Under the pieces are notes generated by a model. It was given only the letters and a program-made list of their open reading frames with translations, searched no databases and had not been told where the DNA came from. From Rhizobium sp. Root482 (GTDB taxonomy: Bacteria > Pseudomonadota > Alphaproteobacteria > Rhizobiales > Rhizobiaceae): DNA of 64,000 nucleotides. Both the position numbers and the translations under genes were made by a program. Position 1 is the stretch's first letter. Each line of letters opens with the position of its first letter. The DNA lies in assembly GCF_001426565.1 (NCBI RefSeq), contig NZ_LMFA01000012.1, positions 620,861 through 684,860 of the forward strand, written 5' to 3'. Positions 54,248-61,882 of the stretch are shown in pieces.

Positions 54248-55162
54248 ATGTTGCATCCCCCCTCTCCCCATTGGCTCTCCCGAGATGACGGCATGAAAAC
54301 CGTGCTTATCCATGGCATGGTGATGGCGCCCTCCTTCTGGGCAGCCTTTGCGCCGAGCATCGTGCGTGAAGGAAGTGCTGCCGCCTATCCCCTTCCCGGT
54401 CACAGCCCCTGGCGGCTGGACGACCATAGTGGCGATCTCGATGCGCTCGATATCGTCAATGCCTATGCCGGCGCGATCGAACGCGACTTTGGCGGAGAGC
54501 CCGTCACCCTGATCGGCCATTCCACAGGAGGCTTCGTTTCGCTTCTGCTCGCGCGTCACCGGCCGGACCTCGTCAACACTGTCGTACTCATGGGAGCCTT
54601 TGCCTGTGGCCGTTTTGAAGGCCAGGAACGCCTGGCATCGCGCATTTTGCGACTGCCGTTGCTCGGACGCATTCTGTTCGTGCGTCTCTTCACCCGCTGG
54701 ATCGCGACGAGGGAAAGCTTTCGGTGGGGTTCGCTCGACTGCGTCTTCGATAAATCGGCCGAGTGGGAAAACGACGAGACCATCGCCGCGATGGAACGGG
54801 TACGCGAGCATCTGTTGAATTCCCGGGCCGACGATATCGCCCGGTTCGTCTCGTGGATGTCGCAAACCTCGCTCATCGACGAACTGGCGCTGATCGAGGT
54901 GCCTGTCCTCAATATCATCGGTGCGCGCGATGCGATCGTTCCGCCGGCCCACCAGATCCATCTGTCCGGCCGTCTGCCGCGGGTGCAGACCGTCATTCTC
55001 GACCGGGTCGGCCATTTGCCGATGGCCGAGGCCCGCGACGCGGTGGATCGATTGATCAGCACATTTCTCTTCTTCGGTCCGCTCGCCGCCGGGCACCCGC
55101 CCAGACAGCGGAAGCCTGCGAAAGCAGAAGGATTCCGGCCCGCCGCGTCTCTGCGATTCTAA
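54248..55162 (+). CDS. Alpha/beta-fold hydrolase
   Basis: 304 residues from ATG 54248 with AAGGA upstream; ATG 54293 (MKTVLIHGM) is an alternative that starts at the first strand of the fold. Oxyanion-hole IHGMVMAPSFWAAF, nucleophile elbow TLIGHSTGGFVSLLLARH, acid in NIIGARDAIVPPAHQIH and His in LDRVGHLPMAEARDAV. The C-terminal tail after LISTFLFFGP is basic and Pro-rich. No signal peptide. Substrate unknown; it has an EcfG-type promoter, and RsbQ-like stress hydrolases exist in other bacteria, but no partner gene is present here. Confidence 0.85.
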   Translation: MLHPPSPHWLSRDDGMKTVLIHGMVMAPSFWAAFAPSIVREGSAAAYPLPGHSPWRLDDHSGDLDALDIVNAYAGAIERDFGGEPVTLIGHSTGGFVSLLLARHRPDLVNTVVLMGAFACGRFEGQERLASRILRLPLLGRILFVRLFTRWIATRESFRWGSLDCVFDKSAEWENDETIAAMERVREHLLNSRADDIARFVSWMSQTSLIDELALIEVPVLNIIGARDAIVPPAHQIHLSGRLPRVQTVILDRVGHLPMAEARDAVDRLISTFLFFGPLAAGHPPRQRKPAKAEGFRPAASLRF

Positions 55163-55177
55163 ATCGAATCAGTGGCT

Positions 55178-55202
55178 GGAACAAATTTATGTGACAGGCG
55201 TT
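55178..55202 (+). promoter_or_regulatory. EcfG-type promoter of the DUF3309 gene
   Basis: GGAAC (55178-55182), N16, CGTT (55199-55202), 52 bp before the ATG at 55254. Confidence 0.85.
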
Positions 55203-55253
55203 TTGGTGCAGAACCCCGTGGCTCCAAAGGCCTGAACCTGAAGAGGAAATACC

Positions 55254-55409
55254 ATGCTCGGCACAATTCTCCTGATCATCCTGGTGCTCTTGCTGATCGG
55301 TGCGCTTCCCAGTTGGGGCCACAGCCGAAATTGGGGCTATGGACCGTCGGGCGGTCTTGGGCTGGTCATCGTCATCATTCTCATTCTCGTGCTGATGGGT
55401 CGTATCTGA
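55254..55409 (+). CDS. DUF3309 small membrane protein
   Basis: 51 residues: MLGTILLIILVLLLIGALPS, WGHSRNWGYGPSGGLGLVIV, IILILVLMGRI. Two membrane helices flank a W/G/H-rich loop (SWGHSRNWGYGPSGG), the DUF3309 hallmark. GAAGAGGAAA precedes the ATG. Together with DUF1328 and CsbD this is a typical member of alphaproteobacterial general stress regulons. Likely co-transcribed with the glycine-zipper gene 53 bp downstream. Confidence 0.9.
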   Translation: MLGTILLIILVLLLIGALPSWGHSRNWGYGPSGGLGLVIVIILILVLMGRI

Positions 55410-55462
55410 CAGGCGGCCTTTTCAATCCCAACCCCAAGCAATTTTTCACAAAGGAACCCATC

Positions 55463-55711
55463 ATGAAAAAGATTCTTCTCGTTGCCGCCCTCATCCTTCC
55501 CCTGGCCGCCTGCACGCAGACTGAAAAGGGCGCCGGCATCGGCGCGGCCTCAGGTGCCATCATCGGTGGCGTGGCCACCGGCAATGTTCGCGGCGCAGCC
55601 GTTGGTGCCGCGGTCGGTGGTGTCGCCGGCGCACTCATCGGCAATGCCAGCGAGCCGGGCCGCTGCATCTACCGCGACCGCTATGGTCGTCGCTACACCG
55701 CAGCTTGCTGA
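55463..55711 (+). CDS. Glycine-zipper lipoprotein
   Basis: 82 residues from ATG 55463 with AAGGAA upstream. Lipoprotein signal MKKILLVAALILPLAAC, then a glycine-zipper stretch (GAGIGAASGAIIGGVATGNV, RGAAVGAAVGGVAGALIGNA) and a basic C-terminus RCIYRDRYGRRYTAAC. Outer-membrane lipoproteins of this kind are often induced by osmotic or envelope stress. Follows the DUF3309 gene; the terminator shared with nepR is downstream. Confidence 0.88.
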   Translation: MKKILLVAALILPLAACTQTEKGAGIGAASGAIIGGVATGNVRGAAVGAAVGGVAGALIGNASEPGRCIYRDRYGRRYTAAC

Positions 55712-55739
55712 TCCGCCAGGCCAGCATATCCAGAAACGG

Positions 55740-55765
55740 AAAAACGGGCCTCGGCCCGTTTTTTC
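55740..55765. terminator. Bidirectional terminator between glycine-zipper gene and nepR
   Basis: AAAAACGGGCC TC GGCCCGTTTTTT is symmetric, with A- and T-runs, and can serve both converging transcripts. It closes nepR about 25 bp after its stop, leaving no room for a downstream sigma gene. Confidence 0.85.
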
Positions 55766-55790
55766 TTGTCTGGATCAAATCTGGAAAGTC

Positions 55791-55991
55791 TCAGCCCGGC
55801 GGCTTGCGCGACGATTGCTCGACCTGATCGAGCTTTTCGAGGAGATCAAGGAAAGTGTCGGGAATGGCTTCCTGCTCGACGGACGTATAGAGAGCCTTCA
55901 GCTTGGAGGCGATCTGATTATTAGGGTCCGCCAGGCCCCTTGGCCTGCCCCCCATACCGGTACGGCGCTGATTTTCCGGGACGTCACTCAT
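55791..55991 (-). CDS. nepR: Anti-sigma factor NepR
   Basis: 66 residues from ATG 55991 with AGGAGTGAA upstream. The N-terminus is flexible (SDVPENQRRTGMGGRPRG), and the core IASKLKALYTSVEQEAIPDT and FLDLLEKLDQVEQSSRK is the NepR fold with two helices around a PDxF turn. NepR sequesters the sigma factor EcfG until phosphorylated PhyR competes for it. It is divergent from phyR as in many Hyphomicrobiales, but no ecfG follows. No exact EcfG motif was found in its upstream region. Confidence 0.9.
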   Translation of the reverse strand: MSDVPENQRRTGMGGRPRGLADPNNQIASKLKALYTSVEQEAIPDTFLDLLEKLDQVEQSSRKPPG

Positions 55992-56236
55992 TAACAGCTT
56001 CACTCCTGACCCGCGCCCCCGGCGACCTTCCGTCGGCACGTTCACGCGTCCTCTTTGATACAGACAAAATCTTGCTATATTACCAATTTTCGGGGAATTG
56101 CATTCCACCCTAATAAATTTCCGCCAGCCGCAAAACTTTCCATAAACCATAAAACATGTTCAAACCAATGCCATGATCCGACTCACACTAACGTCGGCAC
56201 CGGTAATTGCAGGCATCATACTGAAGGACGTCATAA

Positions 56237-57034
56237 ATGTCACTTTCCATGCGGATCGCTGCCCATCTTCCTTACCTGCGGCGCTTCTCCCGAGCCGTGA
56301 CCGGAACCCAGGCATCGGGCGACGCCTATGTGGCAGCCGTATTGGAAGCTTTGATCGCCGATATCACGCTTTTCCCCCAGTCAAGCAACGACCGGGTCAA
56401 TCTGTTCAAGCTGTTCTGCTCGGTCTATCCGACGATCACCATCAACCTGCCTGAAACGGTTTCGCCGTTCGGCTGGGAAAAGCGGGCGGCGGCAAACCTG
56501 TCGATGATCCCGCCGGATGCGCGCAAGGCCTTTCTTCTGGTATCGGTCGAAGGTTTCACGCAGGGTGAAGCCGCCGAAATCCTCGGCATCACGGATATCG
56601 AGGCGGCCCAGCTCCTGCGCGAGGCCTCGGAAGATATCTCCCGGCAGGTCGCTACCGAAATCCTCATCATCGAGGATGAACCGCTGATTGCCATGGATAT
56701 AGAAGACATGGTGACCAGCCTCGGCCACAAGGTTTCGGGCGTCGCGAGAACGCATGGCGAAGCGATCGCGCTGTTTTCGAAGACCGCGCCGAAAATGATC
56801 CTCGCCGATATTCAGCTCGCCGACGGCAGTTCGGGTATCGACGCGGTCAACGAAATCCTCAACAGCGCCACGCTCCCGGTCATTTTCATCACCGCTTTCC
56901 CGGAGCGGCTGCTGACCGGCACCAAGCCGGAGCCCGCCTTCCTGGTGACAAAGCCTTTCAATCCGGACATGGTGAAGGCACTGATCAGCCAGGCCCTCTT
57001 CTTCGACGAAAACACCAGAATCGGGAAGGCCTGA
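56237..57034 (+). CDS. phyR: General stress response regulator PhyR
   Basis: 265 residues. Residues 1-137 form a sigma-factor-like domain (LPYLRRFSRAVTGTQASGDA, RKAFLLVSVEGFTQGEAAEILGI) lacking DNA-binding ability in the family; residues 142-260 form a receiver domain with the acidic pair IIEDEPL, phospho-acceptor D191 in MILADIQLADGSSG, the FATGUY-type motif FITAFPER and the Lys in LVTKPFNPD. Phosphorylation exposes the sigma-like domain, which then binds NepR and frees EcfG. No PhyK-type histidine kinase is in the window. Confidence 0.95.
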   Translation: MSLSMRIAAHLPYLRRFSRAVTGTQASGDAYVAAVLEALIADITLFPQSSNDRVNLFKLFCSVYPTITINLPETVSPFGWEKRAAANLSMIPPDARKAFLLVSVEGFTQGEAAEILGITDIEAAQLLREASEDISRQVATEILIIEDEPLIAMDIEDMVTSLGHKVSGVARTHGEAIALFSKTAPKMILADIQLADGSSGIDAVNEILNSATLPVIFITAFPERLLTGTKPEPAFLVTKPFNPDMVKALISQALFFDENTRIGKA

Positions 57035-58239
57035 GCACATCCTGCGCTGCATCGATCGGCCGTGCTGCAGGGTTTATCCCGGCAGTTGGCGTTCCGGCGG
57101 CTGGGTGCGGACTCGTTGAAGATGGTCATCGCGATCAATGACAGGGGCAGCGCTAGCATGGCGCCGACGGCGCCCCACATCCAGGTCCAGAAAATGATCG
57201 CGATAAAAATCAGGAACGGATTGATCTCTAGCCGGTGACCGAGGATCGCCGGCGCCACCAGGTTTTCCATCACCAGGTGGAGCAGGAAGAACGCCGCCGC
57301 CGGCGCAATCGCCAGAAGCAGCGCGTCATGCGTCATCATTCCCGCGCAGAAAAGCGCGATCGTCATGGCGGTAACGCCGAGATAGGGGATAAAGCTCGAG
57401 ACAAAAGCAAACAGCCCCCAGATGGGAGCCATGGCCAGTCCGCCGACGAAGGCGATGGCCACGGTAATGGTGCCGAGCACAAGATAGATCGCACTGGCCG
57501 TCGAGAAATAGAAGCCGACGGCATTCTCCGTCGCGTTCATGATGCGGATCGCGGCAAGGCGCCGCTCCCGTGTTCCGAAGGCCAGGATGATCGTCCGGCG
57601 CAGATGGGCGCGGCCGATAAGGAAAAGCCCAAGAGCCGCCAGGAAGATCAGCAACTGGATAAGGGCCGGCGTGACGCCGGCGGCGACCAGCCCGAGCATG
57701 GCACCAGCATTGCGGATGGCAACCTCGGCCATGGCCTTCTCATCCGTGCCGTCGATGGCGAGTTTCGCCCATTCGAAGCGCTGGAGATAGGGCAATATCC
57801 GTTCGATGGCCCGTTCCACGATATCGGGGATTTGGCCCGCCAGCGCGGTCATGGGCTCGACGAGAGCATTGATTAGAAGGAACAGTCCAAGGACGAAGAT
57901 CACGGCCAACAACAGTCCGCCGAGCGCCGGCGGCAGGCCGAACGTCGCCAGCCTGTCGGCGGCCAGCCCAAGAACCATGCCGACGACGATCGCAAGGGTC
58001 ACCGGCATCAGGATCGATCCCATCATGTAAATGACGGCGGAGGCAGCAACGACGAATGTCCCGACGATGCTCCAGGCGACAACGAGGTCAAGCCCGGTCT
58101 TGGGCTCGCTCCTGGTATCCGGTGAGGAAGAGGATCGAGGTCCGTTCTCGTAGCCGGCCCCGGGATCGTCGAACGCCGCCTCCATCTCCGGCTGCTTTTT
58201 CTGCTTGAAGAAGCGTCTTCCCCGCAAAGCAGCACTCAT
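56812..58239 (-). CDS. AI-2E/PerM-type permease with probable 3' frameshift
   Basis: Reads as 475 residues from ATG 58239 (GAGGAAAG upstream). Residues 1-380 are an AI-2E transporter-type membrane protein: cytosolic N-terminus, helices LDLVVAWSIVGTFVVAASAVIYMMG, LAIVVGMVLGLAADR, a soluble segment (MTALAGQIPDIVERAIERILPY), then conserved AIYLVLGTITVAIAFVGGLAMAPIWG and MENLVAPAILGHRLEINPFLI. After MTIFNE (near 57112) the frame runs 90 or so residues antisense to phyR. A single added base would instead give a short tail ending RTQPPERQLPG and a stop at 57074-57076 (about 388 residues). Probably a one-base deletion or sequencing error. Confidence 0.85.
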   Translation of the reverse strand: MSAALRGRRFFKQKKQPEMEAAFDDPGAGYENGPRSSSSPDTRSEPKTGLDLVVAWSIVGTFVVAASAVIYMMGSILMPVTLAIVVGMVLGLAADRLATFGLPPALGGLLLAVIFVLGLFLLINALVEPMTALAGQIPDIVERAIERILPYLQRFEWAKLAIDGTDEKAMAEVAIRNAGAMLGLVAAGVTPALIQLLIFLAALGLFLIGRAHLRRTIILAFGTRERRLAAIRIMNATENAVGFYFSTASAIYLVLGTITVAIAFVGGLAMAPIWGLFAFVSSFIPYLGVTAMTIALFCAGMMTHDALLLAIAPAAAFFLLHLVMENLVAPAILGHRLEINPFLIFIAIIFWTWMWGAVGAMLALPLSLIAMTIFNESAPSRRNANCRDKPCSTADRCSAGCAQAFPILVFSSKKRAWLISAFTMSGLKGFVTRKAGSGLVPVSSRSGKAVMKMTGSVALLRISLTASIPELPSAS

Positions 58240-58371
58240 CTGTCAACTTTCCTCGGCGCCTGGCCGGCCTATAGCCAGCGAAAGACGCCACTGCGGTTGA
58301 TATCCGATGTTGCGCGGCTTTCGGAACGTTACGCGAAAAGCTGCGAGGGCGACAAGCCGACGGTGTTGCCG

Positions 58372-58542
58372 TCAATATCGTTCCGGCGGGAAAACATGCA
58401 GCGTGAGGGAAAACAGGCCGAGGCCGAGAATGACGACGATCAGCGTATTGGCGACATCTTCCGAAGTTGCCGGCAAGATGCCGAGCCCGAGAACCGCGCC
58501 GATGAGCAGGAAAAGGCATAGCCTTGGCAACCAGTAGAGCAT
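58372..58542 (-). CDS. Small two-helix membrane protein under EcfG control
   Basis: 56 residues from ATG 58542 with GAAGGG upstream: MLYWLPRLCLFLLIGAVLGL, GILPATSEDVANTLIVVILG, LGLFSLTLHVFPPERY. Two hydrophobic helices separated by LPATSEDVAN, superficially like DUF1328 but without its GGxAGxSAG loop. It ends 130 bp before the permease start on the same strand. An exact EcfG motif 49 bp upstream marks it as stress-regulated. Confidence 0.8.
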   Translation of the reverse strand: MLYWLPRLCLFLLIGAVLGLGILPATSEDVANTLIVVILGLGLFSLTLHVFPPERY

Positions 58543-58590
58543 GGCACAACCCTTCATTTTTTGGAAACACCCCAAAGGGACTTGCCTGTT

Positions 58591-58615
58591 AACGCGCGGC
58601 TGGCCGGATTGTTCC
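58591..58615 (-). promoter_or_regulatory. EcfG-type promoter of the 56-residue membrane protein
   Basis: Minus strand GGAAC (58615-58611), N16, CGTT (58594-58591). It may also transcribe the permease gene downstream. Confidence 0.85.
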
Positions 58616-58723
58616 ATTGCAAGGGGAATGCTTGTCGCGTTCCTGGCAGGCTCCGACGATGTCGTCAGCGACGCGTATGCCGGAAATACGCTCGTCCTTT
58701 TGCGGTGATAGCGGCATGGCATG

Positions 58724-58754
58724 AAAAAGCCGGCGCCCTTTGCAAGGCGCCGGC
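58724..58754 (-). terminator. Intrinsic terminator after the RidA gene
   Basis: Minus-strand stem GCCGGCGCC / GGCGCCGGC followed by TTTTTCAT, about 50 bp after the ridA-type stop. Confidence 0.8.
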
Positions 58755-58801
58755 CGGATCACTCGAAACCGGTGTGTGCCGGTTCGAAAACTTCGCCTAT
58801 C

Positions 58802-59146
58802 TCAAAGGGCGGCGACGACGATGACTTCGACGAGATGTTCGGGAGTGGCCAGCTTGGCTTCACCGGTCGCGCGCGCCGGCGCATTGCCCGGCGAAACCCA
58901 GGCATCCCAGACGCCGTTCATCTTCGGGAAATCGGCCATGTCGGCAAGCCAGATGGTTGCGGACAGGATGCGGGACTTGTCGATGCCGGCAACGGCCAGC
59001 AGCCGATCGACCGAGGCAAGCGCCTGCTTGGTCTGGGTCGCCACATCGTCGCCGGCATTGCCGACCTGGCCGGCGAGATAGACGGTGTTGTTGTGCACGA
59101 CGACCTGGCTCATGCGCGGGCCGGTTTCAAAGCGTTTAATGTCCAT
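58802..59146 (-). CDS. RidA (YjgF/YER057c) family protein
   Basis: 114 residues, ATG at 59146. RidA core VVVHNNTVYLAGQVGNAGDDVATQTKQALASVDRLLAVAG, IWLADMADFPKMNGVWDAWV and the family arginine in NAPARATGEAKLATPEHLVEV. Trimeric RidA proteins deaminate reactive enamine/imine intermediates of PLP enzymes. The sequence is of the shorter variant subgroup, so activity toward 2-aminoacrylate is likely but not certain. Lies 155 bp downstream of the dpp operon, with its own terminator. Confidence 0.9.
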   Translation of the reverse strand: MDIKRFETGPRMSQVVVHNNTVYLAGQVGNAGDDVATQTKQALASVDRLLAVAGIDKSRILSATIWLADMADFPKMNGVWDAWVSPGNAPARATGEAKLATPEHLVEVIVVAAL

Positions 59147-59301
59147 TTTTCTATCCTCGTGAATGCGGCAGGCCGCGTGAATGATGATGATCCGGGCGCT
59201 TTACCGCAGATATCCCACAAGTGGAACCTCTATCGCCGGAAACGGAGACATACGGGGTGCAGGCGCCGAATATGCGCGCAAGCCACCTCGCCGACCGATG
59301 A

Positions 59302-60129
59302 TCAGGCCGCGTTCTTGCGCGCCAGCCGCGCCTTGATGCTCTCCACATCGGCGCGGGGCGTCGCTGCGAAAAGCGTCTGCGTATAGCTGTGCTTGGGGTC
59401 GCCGAACACCTCTTCGCGGCTGCCATACTCCACCGCCTCGCCATAATACATGACCATGACATCGTCGGCGATATAGCGCACCACGGAGAGGTCGTGGCTG
59501 ATGAAAACATAGGTCAGCTGGAACTCGTCCTGCAGGTCCGAGAGCAGGTTCAGCACCTGCGCCTGCACGGACAGGTCGAGCGCAGAGACAGGCTCGTCGA
59601 GAACCAGCAACCGGGGGTTCAGCATCAGAGCTCGGGCAATGGCGACGCGCTGGCGCTGGCCGCCGGAAAACATATGCGGATAGCGGCCGTAATGCTTTTC
59701 CTCGAGGCCGACCTTCTTCAGCATGGCCATGGCCTTGTCGCGTCGGTCGTCCGCCTTCATGCGGGTATTGATAATCAGCGGCTCGGTCAGGATTTCGCCG
59801 ATCTTCCTGCGAGGATTCAACGTTCCATACGGGTTCTGGAAAACGATCTGCACCTTCTGGCGCATCTCCGGCGTCAACCGCTCCTTGGCGATATCCACCT
59901 TGACCCCATCGATGAGCAGGTCGCCGGCGGTCGCCGGATCGATCATCGTGACAATACGGGCAAGGGTCGATTTTCCGCAGCCGCTTTCGCCGACGATCGC
60001 CAGCGTCTTGCCCTGATCGACCGAGAAGCTCACACCCTTGACAGCGTGGACCGTCCGGCTTTTTTTGAACAGTGAGCCGGGGATATGATAATCGCGGACA
60101 AGATTTCTGGCTTCGAGAACATGGGTCAT
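59302..60129 (-). CDS. dppF: Peptide ABC transporter ATPase (DppF type)
   Basis: 275 residues. Walker A GESGCGKSTLAR, Q-loop VFQNPYGTLNPRRKIGEIL, signature FSGGQRQRVAIARAL, Walker B LLVLDEPVSALD, H-loop FISHDLSVVRYIADDV. The C-terminal oligopeptide-type tail (YGSREEVFGDPKHSYTQTLFAATP) is present. It energises uptake with DppD. Last gene of the operon; ATGA overlap with dppD. Confidence 0.93.
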   Translation of the reverse strand: MTHVLEARNLVRDYHIPGSLFKKSRTVHAVKGVSFSVDQGKTLAIVGESGCGKSTLARIVTMIDPATAGDLLIDGVKVDIAKERLTPEMRQKVQIVFQNPYGTLNPRRKIGEILTEPLIINTRMKADDRRDKAMAMLKKVGLEEKHYGRYPHMFSGGQRQRVAIARALMLNPRLLVLDEPVSALDLSVQAQVLNLLSDLQDEFQLTYVFISHDLSVVRYIADDVMVMYYGEAVEYGSREEVFGDPKHSYTQTLFAATPRADVESIKARLARKNAA

Positions 60130-60980
60130 CGAACAGCTCCTGCAAAGATCTGGTCGTCGCTGAGGAATTCGGCGATCGTCGGCAGACGGTCACCGGTGGC
60201 ATTGTCCGGCAAGGCGGAGAGAAGCGCCTGCGTATAGGTGCTTTTCGGCGCCTGGAACAGCGACAGCACGTCGGCCTCCTCGATCTTGCGGCCCTTGTAC
60301 TGGACGATCACCCGATCCGCGGTTTCCGCCACCACGCCCATATTATGGGTGATGATGATCAGCCCCATCCCCTGCTCGGCCTGCAGCCGCATCAGGAGAT
60401 CAAGAATCTGCTTCTGGATCGTCACGTCGAGGGCGGTGGTGGGCTCGTCAGCGATCAGCAGTTTCGGATTGCACGAAAGCGCAATTGCGATCATGACGCG
60501 CTGGCACTGGCCACCGGACATCTGGTGGGGGAAATGGTCCAGCCGTTCGGCCGGATTGGGGATGCCGACCAGCTCGAAAAGCTCGATGGCGCGCGCCCTG
60601 CGGGCCGCCCTACCGAGACCGAGATGGACACGCAGGACCTCCTCGATCTGGAAGCCGACGGTGAAACAGGGGTTGAGGCTGGCGACCGGCTCCTGGAAGA
60701 TCATGGCAATATCCTTGCCGACGATCGTGCGGCGGTCGGATGGCGACATGCCGAGCAGATCGGTGCCGTTGAAGGTCAGCTTGTCGGCCGTCACCTTGGC
60801 GGTCCAGGGCAGGAGGCCCATCGCCGCCAGCATGGAAACGGATTTGCCCGAGCCGCTTTCGCCGACGATCGCCAGCACTTCGCCGGCATCCACTTTCAGG
60901 GAAACGCCGTCGACGGCACGGAAGGGACCGGCGGCCGTCTGGAATTCGACGACCAGGTTTTCGACTTCGAGAAGGGACAT
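60126..60980 (-). CDS. dppD: Peptide ABC transporter ATPase (DppD type)
   Basis: 284 residues from ATG 60980, overlapping the dppC stop; upstream in-frame starts lie within dppC. Walker A GESGSGKSVSMLAAMG, Q-loop IFQEPVASLNPCFTVGFQI, signature MSGGQCQRVMIAIAL (Cys where Arg/Gln is usual), Walker B LLIADEPTTALD, H-loop IITHNMGVVAE. The YKGRKIEEADVLSLFQAPKSTYTQALLSALP tail is the oligopeptide-transporter C-terminus. Partner of DppF. Confidence 0.93.
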   Translation of the reverse strand: MSLLEVENLVVEFQTAAGPFRAVDGVSLKVDAGEVLAIVGESGSGKSVSMLAAMGLLPWTAKVTADKLTFNGTDLLGMSPSDRRTIVGKDIAMIFQEPVASLNPCFTVGFQIEEVLRVHLGLGRAARRARAIELFELVGIPNPAERLDHFPHQMSGGQCQRVMIAIALSCNPKLLIADEPTTALDVTIQKQILDLLMRLQAEQGMGLIIITHNMGVVAETADRVIVQYKGRKIEEADVLSLFQAPKSTYTQALLSALPDNATGDRLPTIAEFLSDDQIFAGAVR

Positions 60981-61873
60981 CACGACCTCTTCAGTTTGGG
61001 ATCGAGCGCATCGCGCAGACCGTCGCCCATCAGGTTGATGGCGAGAACGGTGACGAGAATGGCAAGGCCGGGGAAGGTAACAACCCACCAGGCGCGCTGG
61101 ATGAATTCACGCGCCTCGGCCAGCATCGTGCCCCATTCCGGCGTCGGCGGCTGGGCGCCCATGCCGAGGAAGCCGAGTGCGGCGGCGTCGAGGATCGCCG
61201 CCGAAAAGGCGAGCGTCGCCTGGACGATCAACGGTGCGAGGCAATTGGGCAGGATGGTCAGGAACATCAGGCGCAAGGTGCCGGCACCGGCGACCTTGGA
61301 GGCGACGACATAATCCTTGCTGCGCTCGGCCATGACCGCCGCGCGCGTCAGGCGCACGAAATGCGGCAGGTTGACGAGCGAAATCGCGATCATCGCGTTC
61401 AGCAGGCCGGGACCGAGCACCGCCACCAGCACAAGGGCCAGAAGCAGCGACGGGAAGGCCAGGATGATATCCATGACGCGCATGATGATCATATCGACGC
61501 GGCCGCGGAAATAGCCGGCGATGAGGCCGACCAGCACGCCCGAGACCACCGAAATGCTGACGACCACCAGGCCGATGAACAGCGAGAAGCGCGCGCCGTA
61601 AATCAGCCGCGAGAGAATGTCGCGCCCGACCGGGTCCGTTCCGAGGAAATAGGACCACCGCCCGCCTTCGGCCCAGACGGGCGGAAGGAGGAGAACCTCG
61701 CGGTTCTGGATGCTCGGGCTATGCGGCGCGACAAAGCCGGCGAAAATAGCCACGAACAGGATGACGACGAACAGAACGAGGCCGATGACCGCGCCCTTGT
61801 TGCGTGAGAAATAGAACCAGAATTCGGAAAGACCGGTCGGCGGCGTTGCAGTTTTGATTTCGGCGACAGCCAT
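60980..61873 (-). CDS. dppC: Peptide ABC transporter permease (DppC type)
   Basis: 297 residues from ATG 61873 (AGGAGG upstream). N-terminal OppC-type helix (GAVIGLVLFVVILFVAIFAGF), HSP/LGTDPVGRDILSRLIYGARFSLFIG segment, and the EAA loop YVVASKVAGAGTLRLMFLTILPNCLAPLIV. Six membrane helices. Forms the channel with DppB. Confidence 0.93.
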   Translation of the reverse strand: MAVAEIKTATPPTGLSEFWFYFSRNKGAVIGLVLFVVILFVAIFAGFVAPHSPSIQNREVLLLPPVWAEGGRWSYFLGTDPVGRDILSRLIYGARFSLFIGLVVVSISVVSGVLVGLIAGYFRGRVDMIIMRVMDIILAFPSLLLALVLVAVLGPGLLNAMIAISLVNLPHFVRLTRAAVMAERSKDYVVASKVAGAGTLRLMFLTILPNCLAPLIVQATLAFSAAILDAAALGFLGMGAQPPTPEWGTMLAEAREFIQRAWWVVTFPGLAILVTVLAINLMGDGLRDALDPKLKRS

Positions 61874-61882
61874 CACAACCTC

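Noticed and set aside
54141-54296. Small open frame between the EcfG motif at 54098 and the hydrolase
   Set aside because: The AAGGA touches the ATG, the frame overlaps the hydrolase start by 50 bp, and the product has no recognisable features.
58372-58542. Second DUF1328 protein
   Set aside because: Size and two-helix layout are similar and both start MLY, but the conserved Gly/Ala-rich turn of DUF1328 is absent, so it is left unnamed.
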